Notes under the pieces: generated by a model
Seen by the model: the letters and a program-made list of their open reading frames with translations, nothing else
The model's database searches: none
Told to the model about the DNA's origin: nothing
In this document: one piece after another, positions 52,301 through 61,345 of the stretch
Layout: every line of letters begins with the position of its first letter
How positions within the stretch are numbered: the first letter of the stretch is position 1
Assembly: GCA_026874595.1 (NCBI GenBank)
Contig: CM049306.1
Location: forward strand, 109,081,142 to 109,145,141
DNA length: 64,000 nucleotides
From: Sipunculus nudus
Taxonomy: Eukaryota; Annelida; Sipuncula; Golfingiida; Sipunculidae
Direction: 5' to 3'
Translations under genes and position numbers: made by a program

Positions 52301-55300
52301 CTGTCACTTCCATCAGGTTTTTAGCTCAGCTGACTATAAGTCATCTGAGCTATAGTCGAGGTCCTTTGTCCGTCGTCCGTCCGGCCGGCCGTTAACAGGG
52401 CACGTTTTAAAACCGTTGGACCTACGAATCCAAAATTCTGCATACCATTAGATGTCCCCAAAATCTCCTACCATACCGAAAATTGGATCATTAGCAATTC
52501 GTTCCTTTGAGATATTAAGGAAAAACCTCCGTTTTCCATTAAAAAGCCATTGTTACACTTCAAGGCTGCCTAATATCAAAACCACTGATCTGTTTTTGAT
52601 CATATTTAGTATTCATATTCTTCCATACATTTTCTGTGCACATACCAAAAATTAGGTCAGTATTGGGTATTATTTTGAAGTTAAAGCCCTAATATAATGC
52701 AATTTTAAAAAATCAGGAAATATATTTGCTCACTTAACATGAGAATTGCTGAAGCTGGAGACTTTTTTTCAGGAATATAACTTTATTTAATCAAGATTCA
52801 ATTTTTTACCCAAAATTAGATCTGAATTTTTCAAATTTTTCAAGTTATTAGCATAAATAAAAAATCAATACCTTAAATTTTCTCCAAATTTGGCAGTGGC
52901 ACGTTTTTTCCCTGTAAGCACTGTTGATTTAATTTTCAAAGCATATATACATAAGGATTTAATCTTTTAAAATCTGAAATTTCAAAGAAATTGTTTGAAA
53001 AGAGTAGCTTTTATTCAAGTTTTCATACACCATGTCAAGTGTTGTTTACATCTGGCCCACCTAGTAGTACAGCCTTCACTTGCATTATGTAACCCACCCC
53101 AGGCAGCTTGCCTTGGCCCAGCTTGGCCACTACTAGCAGGCTTCCCCTCTGCCCTGCACTCACCCTTCCCCCCCCCCCCCCCAGCTGGTGCATAAACTAG
53201 ATGAATGTTATAATTTTCTGTATTTTATTTTATTCTTGGACATGCTACATTTTAGATTTTGTATTGTACCACAAGGGTTACAATGATTAAAGTGCACATT
53301 TAATTGTGTCCACAAAGTGATGTATTGCTATGAAAGTGTTGATGTTCATCAGATAAGTAATGCTTTACTTCAGAAGAGTAAAACTTCACCAGGTGTGAAA
53401 TTGACTATTAATTCTAGTAATTATTTATAGCTGAGATTGTAATTAGCATAATGATATTGTTTGTCCCTCATTCAGCCAACAGTGTGTATACTTTATTTGA
53501 AAAGATGTTTTTATTTTATCAAATGTACTGAATCTTTTATTTTATTTCGGTGAATAAAATTAAGCATGTACTGAAAACTCCAATGTGCAAAACTTTTTAA
53601 TAGGGATTCAAGGAATAATTTTGTAGATGCCATGTTGTGGCATTGTTTTCTTTTACATTCAGTTTAAACAATTTGATTAAAAAATAATAAAATATATGTG
53701 TATGCATAATATGACCCAATATGAGCTACAATCTGGATATATAATGATTGCAACTTAGAATTCTAATATTTTAACTTATATTTTCAGTTTTTATATTACA
53801 AATTTATTACACTTGTAAATAAAAAAAAATGAATCAGATAAAAACTATTAATGAAAAAAGTGGATATGCTAAAAAAATAAGCTTATATATAAACTTAAAT
53901 GCATTATTCCCTTGAAAGTGAAATAAAGGTATTAGTCCATTCTGTCCACTTGCCTGTCCATCTGTAAATTTTTCATATGCATCACAGTATCTCAAAACTT
54001 TTACTGTTTTTCTTCATGACAGTCTTGTCAGAGTATTAGTTTGCAATCATATATTGAGAACATTACTATAACCAAGTAGGAGGGCCCTTTCCTCTTAGCT
54101 TCTCATATGCTTATATAAATGAAAAACATTACAATAGAATATTTTTCATATTTTGCATTTGCAAAAATTTCAAACTTAAGCTGGTTGTCGTGACCCATGG
54201 GTCCTTTGTTTATATTCTGGATTCTCAACATCATTGTTTGGCTAAAACTGAATAAATACCAGACATGGTGCGAATACTTGGCAAATGTATATGAATATGA
54301 ATATGAATATGTACTCCATTATAAAATTTCTTGCATAAGAATGGGAATTCAGGTAAAAATGAAAGTATTTGAATACCAGTGCAAATACTTTCAAAATTTA
54401 TTCATGAATGCATTCATGAATATATTCTATAATATTATTTTAATAATCATTTCAGTTATATTTTATTTAAAAAATCATATGATTCTCTTATTATTTTTAA
54501 TAAAAATTATATTTGGCACAATATTTGTTATTAAATTTTAATAAATAGTTAAACTCTTATCTTATATGTGCTGCTTATCAGTTATATGGCCAAGTCAAAA
54601 TCTGTATGACAGTAGCACTCCATTTGTTAATAAAATAAATGAAATCAATCTCTTCCCTGTCTCCAAAGAAACTATCAAAATCATACATAAGCTAAACACC
54701 AACAACTCATAATACAGCTTATATTTATTTCCACAGAAAACCAGCATGTGCCTCATTTCAAAATCATATTTTTTTATCACATATAACAGCTGAGCGCCGT
54801 GACCCATGGGTCCCTTGTCTTTTCCGTTTGATAACTTTTCTAAATTTAATCTGATTTCATTCAAATTTGGGTCAGTAAATGCTTGCATGCTTACCTCAGT
54901 TGGGATTGGTTTTTGAGTGTCTGTCTCACAAGATAATAATACAATATGATATTTAATTTTTTATATGATGAATCAGTACATTTAGTTTCACTTATCACCA
55001 ACAGGTGTCGCTAGCGCTGGACATAAAATACTTGATTTTTTTGCAGGAACTGCAAGGTGCTGCCATCTTTTGAGCATGCTTAAAACTATTTGTACTTAGT
55101 CACCACATACTTTAAAATTATCCAGGACTTGAAGGCTGAAGCAAAGGACATAAATTTCTTGAATTTGCTTGTTGTTAAAAGATTTCTTGTTTACTCATTA
55201 GTGTTAATAAAATAATTGTTGATGTGTTATTTTAAGTGGTATTAAGTCCTCCATAAATACAATCAGGTGGAGCATCTGATACATGTACATGACATTCCCG

Positions 55301-58300
55301 TCACAAACTTTGATTTTAATTCCAATATATTTTATCAAATATTTTAACTACAACTTATGATAATAAATTTAAAGAAAATAGAACTCAGTGAATTTACTTT
55401 TTCAGTTTTTATGGTGAGATCATTTGTTGATTTATTTAAAAATGTATAAATAATAACATAATATTATCTGATTGGAAATGTTCAAACATTAAACTAAAGA
55501 AAGATTATAAGAACATGTGGTTGATGGTTTTTGTGGAGATGTATGTACAATATCTATGTGTATTAAATCCTTGTTTGTATCACCAGTACATTGACTTTAC
55601 CTTGCCCTACAGTTAAGAAAACTGATATTTTTGAATGTTGTTTAAATTGTACAATGATTAATTAATGATAAAGATGAACATTTGTATCAAAACCAATATC
55701 ACTTGAAGCCATGGCAACACTGTAGGCATGTTTGATCAGGTTTAGACAGCATTTACTAGACTTGTGAAGGATTCTATTATCTTCTATATATTGAATATTC
55801 CAGTAAACAAATCTTACTATAATTCATTTGGTGTTGTATTTTATTTGACAGGGGTAGCCATGTTGACCTTTGCCTTGTTTATGACAGCAAGAATGGGAAT
55901 ATACCAGGAAGTTGTGTACAAGGAGCATGGTAAACACCCTAATGAGGCTCTGTTTTATAATGTAAGTATTATTATCATCAGCACAGTCAGTCTGTCTCTT
56001 CATCATTCTTGACTTCTGTTAGGATGCAATATCTAAAAATTGTTTCTCAAACTTACCAATAGGGTTGTGTTCAGTATAATATAAGTGCTGATTCTTAGAA
56101 GATGAGACTTAGGATTCAGATTTGTTTACATGCACTCAGTCTTTAAGGGAGAGCTTCCTCAAACTGGAGGAAATTGATTTGGGTTGTCTGTTTGTCCCTC
56201 TGTCTGTCTGTTTATCACATTTTCGTTTCCATGCGATAAATTTCCCAAATATTATCCAATTTCATTCAAATTTGGGTCAGTGATTGCTCTCATGCATTCC
56301 TTGGTTGGGATTGGTTTTAGATTCTCTGTCTGAAAATTTATTCTGAGCTGCTCCAAAACAAACCAAAAATGAAATTTTGTTCCTATATTTCAAGCAAAAT
56401 TTAGGACGTGGAGACATCTTCAGGTAAAGAAAAGACTTCATTTTTTTTTTTTTTTGAGTCGTGCAGTTGCCTTGACAGCGGTTTGTTTTGTACCTAACCC
56501 TGTTCTCCTCGTTATTTCAGCATGCCTTGCCACTGCCAGGGTTTCTACTTCTTTCTTCAGATATCTACAAACAAATATTATTGTTTAACCAGTCAAGTGA
56601 GTACCCTCCTTATATAATAATTCTTTATATACAGTGGAACATATTGATTGGAGAAGTCATTTTAATATTACCTATTGATCATTCTACCTAATATCCATCA
56701 TTCTGATTTCACGTTTAAATTTGAAATGATGTTTAAATATAGCAACTTTGACCAAATTTGAGATTGATAATCAGTCGAGTAAAATTTTAAAGAGGAGAAT
56801 AAATATTTAAGAACTGCCTATCATATATTCTTATATCATATCATTTGCTAAATAGCATATTATCTGCTCATCAGTTGTAGACTCAATAATTTTTTTCTGA
56901 TTTTAGAACTATAAAGGTTTGATAAACATACATTGTTTGTTTACTTAATTAAGGACATGCTGAACTGAGTCTTTTTCTTGTTATCTGCATATAATAGTGT
57001 TATTGCCTGGTCAGCACTTGCATGTGTTAGTGTTCTACTCTTTTAGGGATTCTGGTTATTTCATATCCATCTGTATACTCTATCACTAGTATCAGTGTGA
57101 CTGACATACACAATGCTGTCATGTAAAGATGTAATACCCCATCAGTATTTCTTGTTATTGGCCTATCACATAATAATAACATACATGTGTTTGTTCCTTT
57201 CAGCGCCTATGTGACTACCTGTGTTAGAGTATGAGGTCCCAAGCCTATCACACTATAATTACATACATGTGTTTGTTGCTTTCAGCATCTATGTCAATAC
57301 CTGTGTTAGAGTATGAGGTACCCAGCCTATAACACTATAATAACGTACATGTGTTTGTTGCTTTTAGCACCTATGTCAATACCTGTGTTAGAGTATGAGG
57401 TCCCAAGCCTATCACACTATAATTACATACATGTGTTTGTTGCTTTCAGCGCCTATGTCAATACCTGTGTTAGAGTATGAGGTCCCCAGACTATCACACT
57501 ATAATAACATACATGTGTTTGTTGCTTTCAGCACCTATGTCAATACCTGTGTTAGAGTATGAGGTACCCAGCCTATAACACTATAATAACATACATGTGT
57601 TTGTTGCTTTTAGCACCTATGTCAATACCTGTGTTAGAGTATGAGGTCCCAAGCCTATCACACTATAATTACATACATGTGTTTGTTGCTTTCAGCGCCT
57701 ATGTCAATACCTGTGTTATAGTATGAGGTCCCCAGACTATCACACTATAATAACATACATGTGTTTGTTGCTTTCAGCACCTATGTCAATACCTGTGTTA
57801 GAGTATGAGGTACCCAGCCTATAACACTATAATAACGTACATGTGTTTGTTGCTTTTAGCACCTATGTCAATACCTGTGTTAGAGTATGAGGTCCCAAGC
57901 CTATCACACTATAATTACATACATGTGTTTGTTGCTTTCAGCGCCTATGTCAATACCTGTGTTATAGTATGAGGTCCCCAGACTATCACACTATAATAAC
58001 ATACATATGTTTGTTGCTTTCAGCACCTATGTCAATATCTGTGTTAGAGTATGAGGTACCCAGCCTATAACACTATAATAACGTACATGTGTTTGTTGCT
58101 TTTAGCACCTATGTCAATACCTGTGTTAGAGTATGAGGTCCCAAGCCTATCACACTGTAATACCATACATGTGTTTGTTGCTTTCAGCACCTATGTCAAT
58201 ACCTGTGTTAGAGTATGAGGTCCCCAGCATGTGGGTTTACTTGTTCTTCAACACAGTTACACAGTATCCTTTGAAACCAGTTTATTTTATAAGTTTGTGC

Positions 58301-58845
58301 TTATTTAAGGTAATATTTTTATACTGAATTATACATTATTGACTTATTACAGCATTTACAGATGTTACCATTACGAGGGTAAACATTAATCATACTATAC
58401 AGGAAAACTGCAGCTTCAGTGGTCTGAACCAACAGAAGCTTGTGATGGATTCTTTGCTTATTTTTCAACCAGCATTTTCATAATGAAGAAATTACCATAT
58501 TTGATTATCAAGTACGATAAGCAAAGATGATATTATAATGGAACACAAACTAAAGATGGTTAAACATGTACACACTGATTTGTTTAAACTTCCTTAACTA
58601 TGTTCAGATATATCTGCATTCGCTCAGTGTTTGTTTTAACCACAGAGTGCACATCATTGACTGTGACCTTGGTGGTGACCTTGAGAAAGTTTATTTCACT
58701 TATTTTCTCTATCGTCTACTTCAAAAATTTGTTTACGATATACCACTGGATCGGGACAGTGATGGTGTTTGGGGGCACTCTGATTTTCACGGACACTATA
58801 TCAAACCTATATAATTATCTGACAGCAAAGAAGAAAGAAGATTAA
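43277..58845 (+). CDS. SLC35B4: SLC35B4 nucleotide-sugar transporter, whole gene (10 coding exons)
   Basis: SLC35B4 is a multi-pass antiporter that moves UDP-xylose and UDP-N-acetylglucosamine into the Golgi/ER lumen. Joining 43277-43353, 46479-46592, 49073-49175, 50705-50754, 51202-51283, 52139-52211, 55852-55961, 56521-56596, 58188-58263 and 58608-58845 gives 999 bases, 332 residues, against about 331 in vertebrates. Family blocks seen in order are FVGCCSNVVFLE near residue 11, NNYAYNF and PLHMIFR at 80-97, GSLIAN at 99, LTFALFMTARMGIYQE in exon 7, ALFYNHALPLPGF across exons 7/8, and LTTE plus TLRKF at 264-282. Hydrophobic segments run the whole length, as expected for about ten helices. 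The C-terminus is KKED, a fit to the KKxx retrieval motif. The ATG was chosen because MHPAVPI aligns with the family start. Every junction keeps frame; only intron 4 lacks a GT donor. Confidence 0.97.
44794..45860. mobile_element. hAT-like MITE in SLC35B4 intron 1
   Basis: The left end CAGGGTTGGCAAGTTTCTGC pairs with the right end GCAGAAAACCAACACTG in inverted orientation with a few mismatches. Several further TTCTGCC / GGCAGAAA palindromes lie near the right end (45780-45850). The flanking 8-mers ACATTAGT and ACTTAATT agree at only five positions, so the target duplication is decayed or absent. Confidence 0.6.
46479..46592 (+). CDS. SLC35B4: SLC35B4 exon 2
   Basis: The acceptor is TTTAACAG|G. 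One base completes Arg26, followed by EYPGSGNLITFTQFFF and FGRKAPVIPM, which match the family's second helix and the GRKPPAIP loop. The donor AG|GTAAGC is tandemly duplicated 49 bp downstream (see 46590-46690). Confidence 0.95.
46590..46690 (+). repeat. 49-bp tandem duplication containing the exon 2 donor
   Basis: GAGGTAAGCACAGTTTTATT occurs at about 46590 and again 49 bp later, with donors at 46593 and 46642, both followed by similar TTTAGATCTTA sequence. Use of the second donor would add 49 bases and shift the frame. Confidence 0.9.
47350..47855 (+). repeat. About 30-bp minisatellite in intron 2, about 18 copies
   Basis: Units resemble TTTTATTATGTCCATTAACA followed by GGAATCTG, spaced 28-31 bp, with substitutions. 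The AACAGGAATCTTG part of the better copies equals the acceptor edge of exon 3a (AACAG|GAATCTTG at 47937-47949). Confidence 0.85.
47942..48044 (+). CDS. SLC35B4: SLC35B4 exon 3a, candidate mutually exclusive alternative to exon 3b
   Basis: The exon sits between acceptor ACCAACAG|G and donor TCG|GTAAGG. It is 103 bp, identical in length and in both phases to exon 3b. After the split Arg it encodes 34 residues, open throughout and hydrophobic. Without gaps it matches exon 3b at Met5, Met8, Asn17, Pro25, Pro27, Met30 and Arg33, with conservative changes at about nine more positions, ending PIPTQMMIRS against PMPLHMIFRA. It joins to exon 4 as ...IRS-GSLIAN, closer to the RSGSLIAN of vertebrate homologues than exon 3b. 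Because 103 is not a multiple of three, using both exons or neither breaks the frame. I infer an old exon duplication. It could instead be a decaying, unused duplicate; transcripts would settle this. Confidence 0.78.
48573..49014. mobile_element. hAT-like MITE directly upstream of exon 3b
   Basis: The left end CAGGGATGTAATGA and the right end TCATTACATCCCTG are a perfect 14-bp terminal inverted repeat. The 442-bp body is noncoding. It ends 58 bp before the first base of exon 3b, so it lies between the two alternative third exons. Target duplication is not clear (5 of 8). Confidence 0.7.
49073..49175 (+). CDS. SLC35B4: SLC35B4 exon 3 (3b)
   Basis: The acceptor is GTCCGTCAG|G and the donor GCG|GTAAGT. 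It encodes residues 65-98 with NNYAYNF and MPLHMIFR, the most conserved stretch of the B4 subfamily, so this is taken as the default exon 3. A hAT-type MITE ends about 58 bp before its first base. Confidence 0.95.
50705..50754 (+). CDS. SLC35B4: SLC35B4 exon 4 (50 bp, GC donor)
   Basis: The acceptor is TTGTTGCAG|G. It encodes GSLIANLVLGVIILKR plus two bases of the next codon. The in-frame donor is AG|GCAAGT, a strong GC-type site. The nearest GT, four bases further, would put a TAA almost at once in exon 5. Confidence 0.93.
51202..51283 (+). CDS. SLC35B4: SLC35B4 exon 5
   Basis: The acceptor is TTGATTTCAG|T. It encodes SYKPSKYISV followed by a hydrophobic helix ending CLCTLMSVSSK, aligning with the family segment ending FICTFMSAKQ. 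The donor is AAG|GTGAGT. Confidence 0.94.
51365..51560 (+). repeat. Degenerate short repeat (CACCCCTGC-ATGA) in intron 5
   Basis: ACCACCCCTGC, CCAACCCTGCCATGAT, CCACCCCTGCATGATGA and CAACCCCTGCTATGG follow each other at about 18-22 bp. No function seen. Confidence 0.55.
52139..52211 (+). CDS. SLC35B4: SLC35B4 exon 6
   Basis: The acceptor is TCCCTCAG|T. It encodes a hydrophilic acidic loop (SPKVEDENGETEEG) and then the start of the next helix (VLHQLF plus one base of Gly). The loop is poorly conserved in the family, as expected. The donor is TTG|GTAAGT. Confidence 0.93.
52321..54822 (-). mobile_element. H3-type element in SLC35B4 intron 6, opposite strand
   Basis: At the left, TTAGCTCAGCTGACTATAAG...CTGAGCTATAG is the H3 terminal hairpin in inverse. 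At the right, GCTGAGCGCCGTGACCCATG is the H3 start in inverse. The first about 700 bp and the last about 630 bp match copies A-C. The middle (about 53030-54180) does not, so this may be two fragments or a diverged full copy. Confidence 0.6.
55852..55961 (+). CDS. SLC35B4: SLC35B4 exon 7
   Basis: The acceptor is TTTGACAG|G. It completes the Gly codon and encodes LTFALFMTARMGIYQE and GKHPNEALFYN, almost collinear with vertebrate homologues. The donor is AAT|GTAAGT, phase 0. Confidence 0.96.
56155..56340 (+). repeat. Dispersed repeat in intron 7, related to 54825-54935
   Basis: TTTCATTCAAATTTGGGTCA, GCATGC/GCATTC and GTTGGGATTGGTTTT occur in the same order at both places, with CTGTCTGTCTGTTT before this copy. 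Unassigned repeat family. Confidence 0.6.
56521..56596 (+). CDS. SLC35B4: SLC35B4 exon 8
   Basis: The acceptor is GTTATTTCAG|C. It encodes HALPLPGFLLLSSDIY and a helix end, matching the HALPLPGF signature. The donor is CAA|GTGAGT, phase 1. Confidence 0.95.
57163..58229 (+). repeat. 82-bp tandem array carrying the exon 9 splice acceptor, 13 copies
   Basis: The acceptor (TTTCAG or TTTTAG) precedes bases 57204, 57286, 57368, 57450, 57532, 57614, 57696, 57778, 57860, 57942, 58024, 58106 and 58188, every step exactly 82 bp. Each is followed by about 35 bases of exon 9 (CCTATGTCAATACCTGTGTT and on). Variants recur in a fixed order of three (…CCCAAG, …CCCCAGAC, …ACCCAGCC), a 246-bp higher-order repeat. 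Only the last unit continues into full exon 9. Reading on from any upstream acceptor meets an early stop. Confidence 0.95.
58188..58263 (+). CDS. SLC35B4: SLC35B4 exon 9 (last of 13 tandem acceptor copies)
   Basis: The acceptor is TTGCTTTCAG|C. It encodes TPMSIPVLEYEVPSMWVYLFF and continues to the split Gln, aligning with the family segment ...LPIMWFYLLMNIITQ. Only this copy continues into the second half of the exon. Twelve upstream copies of the acceptor and first third of the exon lie at 82-bp intervals in intron 8. The donor is ACA|GTATCC after a phase-2 break. Confidence 0.95.
58608..58845 (+). CDS. SLC35B4: SLC35B4 exon 10 and stop
   Basis: The acceptor is ATGTTCAG|A. It encodes QYICIRSVFVLTTE, LTVTLVVTLRKF and the final helices, ending in a lysine-rich tail AKKKED and TAA at 58843-58845. 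This is the best conserved exon. The 3' UTR follows; an AATAAA at 59377-59382 is one candidate polyadenylation signal. Confidence 0.97.
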
Positions 58846-59960
58846 GTGAAGGACAGTCAGGGCTGTGTTTCTGTTTATCTAATATTAAGGTCTTACCCAT
58901 TGTATGGTATTTGTTGCATTAATGCAACTGGATCTCCATTTTTGTAAGTACAGACGAGTTTCATATATAAGCTGTTTGATACATAACTAACAAAATGGAA
59001 TCATAGAAAATTTTTGTCCAGAATCAAATATTGTAAAACTGATACCATGTGGGTACCAGTTACATTAAGACTGCCTGTGAGCAATCAGAGTCAGACTTAT
59101 AAACCTCTTTATAAACCAAATAGGTCTAGATCAGTACACATAGAATGTAAGTTATAATACCATTTAAACAAACAGCTGATATTACAATTATTAAATTATG
59201 ATTAAAGCATATTAACACTTAAAATCATAGTAAAACGTAAATCGAAATTAGGTATTTTGACTCAGATTTTCTTTTATCAATTTAAGACAACTTTTCCTTA
59301 TATATGTATTTTTATATAAAATATAAACTTACATTTTCTTTATCAAAGACATATGTCTAAATTGATGATGCAGTTTAATAAATAATGAAGAATGTAAGCA
59401 GATCAATATCAGATTGTCCATACATTAACCACTCTCCACTTGGTGTACTTTTGAAGATCAGCAACACAAACTGGTGATAGCACATTTCCTTGAGAGAAAT
59501 ATAATTATCCAGACAAGCACCTCAATTACTGATACATTGAAACACAGCCATATCGCAAGGCTCAGAGTGCCAGGATTCCTTATTAATCAGGGAACCTCTA
59601 TATCAGGGGAAAATCTGAAAACTGGAGTTGCAGCAAGTTTTCTCAAATTGTATGCTGTTATTTAGCATAAATATTGGGCATGTAAGAATGTCATGTTATT
59701 ATATAAAGGTCATGTTATAAGCTTGGAATTTTATGGTGTTTTTTTTTTGCAGCTGAAATTGTAATTAATTTTGAGGCTTTGTAGTGTATGGAAGCCTCAT
59801 AGGATCATGATGAAATTTTAGTAATCAAGTTAAGAAATATTAGATGATATGGTTATATTTTATGAAAGTGCTTTCACATAATATTGAAACATTGCATAAA
59901 AATACTAAAAAATGAAATTGCTATCTATATCTTATGCATGTATGTATGTTTATTAGATAA
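58846..59960 (+). other. SLC35B4: SLC35B4 3' UTR and downstream DNA
   Basis: AT-rich sequence after the stop codon, with an AATAAA at 59377-59382. The transcript end cannot be fixed from sequence alone. No other gene seen. Confidence 0.45.
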
Positions 59961-60414
59961 TTGTATCCGCCAAATCATAGTTTTATGGATACTATGTTTT
60001 TTGACCGGGTTCCGCCGCCATCGCAGTATTTGTCTCCTCTGAGACTACTGGACCTATTTTTCCCAAATTTACACCAATTACTGGGCCACATAGCTCTTTA
60101 TCATACACAAAACTGGTGTCGCAACCTGCATTCATTTTTGCACAGTATCCATCTGTTTGTCTGCTGTGGGATAAAATCACTCATATCTCTGCAGTGGTTT
60201 GACTTAACCACCTGAAATTTTGCATGTGTATACATCTTGGATAGTTTCTCTTTCAAATGACAGGTGGTGCCACCTACAATCATGTTTATGTGGCAGATAT
60301 CCATGCAAATATGTAACACATCTAACTCTTATTTCCCCTTGCCACTCAATCCATGCCTCACTTCACCCGTCCTACTGTGATTTTGGCAGATACACAAAGT
60401 CACGTATTCTAGTT
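59961..60414 (-). mobile_element. Family H1 element, copy 5, minus strand, single-core and near complete
   Basis: Read on the minus strand it starts AACTAGAATACGTGACTTTG and ends in the hairpin at 59963-59992 (GTATCCGCCAAA...GGATAC on the plus strand). Its core is unexpanded, with one GGTGGTGCCACC monomer and one half-monomer, making it the most compact H1 copy here. It lies about 1.1 kb past the SLC35B4 stop. Confidence 0.7.
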
Positions 60415-60799
60415 CATTTTTATGGCCATAAAAGTTTATGTAACTGAAGTACTAATCTCAGCCTTACAGTATAAACTGTATTACTTGCATGATAATTCCA
60501 GCCTCGTTTGTGCCATCATTGTGTCTTTGTGAGCTTTATGTACTGCTTCATCTTCCATTATTCATATAGATTTCATTTTATTCATGCATGTAAATTTATT
60601 ATTCTTATTTTATACCACAGTTTTAATTGAAAATATGTTGCTTATTTGTCCTTAGTATGTCAGGAATTCTACTGAAGTAAAGGGAAAAGTTAACAAAAGA
60701 TTTAGCATAAAGCATTATCAGCTAAATTAAATTTTTATGTTTTGTATTGAAAATTTTTGCTTCAATCATTCATGTACTAAATGTCAAAACCAATGCCAG

Positions 60800-61345
60800 T
60801 GAGAGGCTTTTAGCTGTAGATGGAACATTGCTCAGGTGTATCCTGGCTGCAGATGAACATTGCTTTAGTGTCTTCTGACTGCTGATGGAACATTGCTTTA
60901 GCGTCTTCAGGAACTTTACTCAAGCATATCCTGGCTGTAGATGGAAAATTGCTTTAGTGTCATCTGGCTGCAGATGGAATATGGCCTTAGTTTCTTCTGG
61001 CTGCTGATGGAATATAGCCTTAGTTTCTTCTGGCTGCTGATGGAATATAGCCTTAGTTTCCTCTGGCTGCTGATGGAATATGGCCTTAGTTTCTTCTGGC
61101 TGCTGATGGAATATAGCCTTAGTTTCTTCTGGCTGCTGATGGAACAATGCTCAGGCATATTGAGGCTGCAGATGGAACATTTCTATCATGTCTTTTGGCT
61201 GCAGATGGAACTTTGCTCAAGCATCTTGTAGCTGCAGATGGTACTCTGCACAGGCTACAAACACAGGCTGTCTTTCAAGGAGACAAACAGTGTTCAAGTC
61301 TAGTAAGAGGATATTGCTTTAGTGTCTCCTGGCTGTATACAGAAT
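60800..61345 (+). repeat. 33-bp minisatellite downstream of SLC35B4
   Basis: TAGTTTCTTCTGGCTGCTGA followed by TGGAATATAGCCT repeats at 33 bp through 60987-61140, flanked by looser copies of GGCTGCAGATGGAAC. Because 33 is a multiple of three, several frames stay open on both strands (11-residue repeats); I do not regard these as genes. Confidence 0.85.

Noticed and set aside
57163-58229. CRISPR-like regular spacing
   Set aside because: Whole 82-bp units are near-identical with no unique spacers; the unit is explained by exon 9 acceptor duplication in an animal gene.
58133-58327. 64-codon plus-strand frame starting upstream of exon 9
   Set aside because: It is exon 9 read together with the preceding array unit and the following intron; the true exon is 58188-58263.
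60916-61231. Long repeat-protein frames on both strands
   Set aside because: They are produced by the 33-bp period; several frames are open at once and there is no splice or start context.
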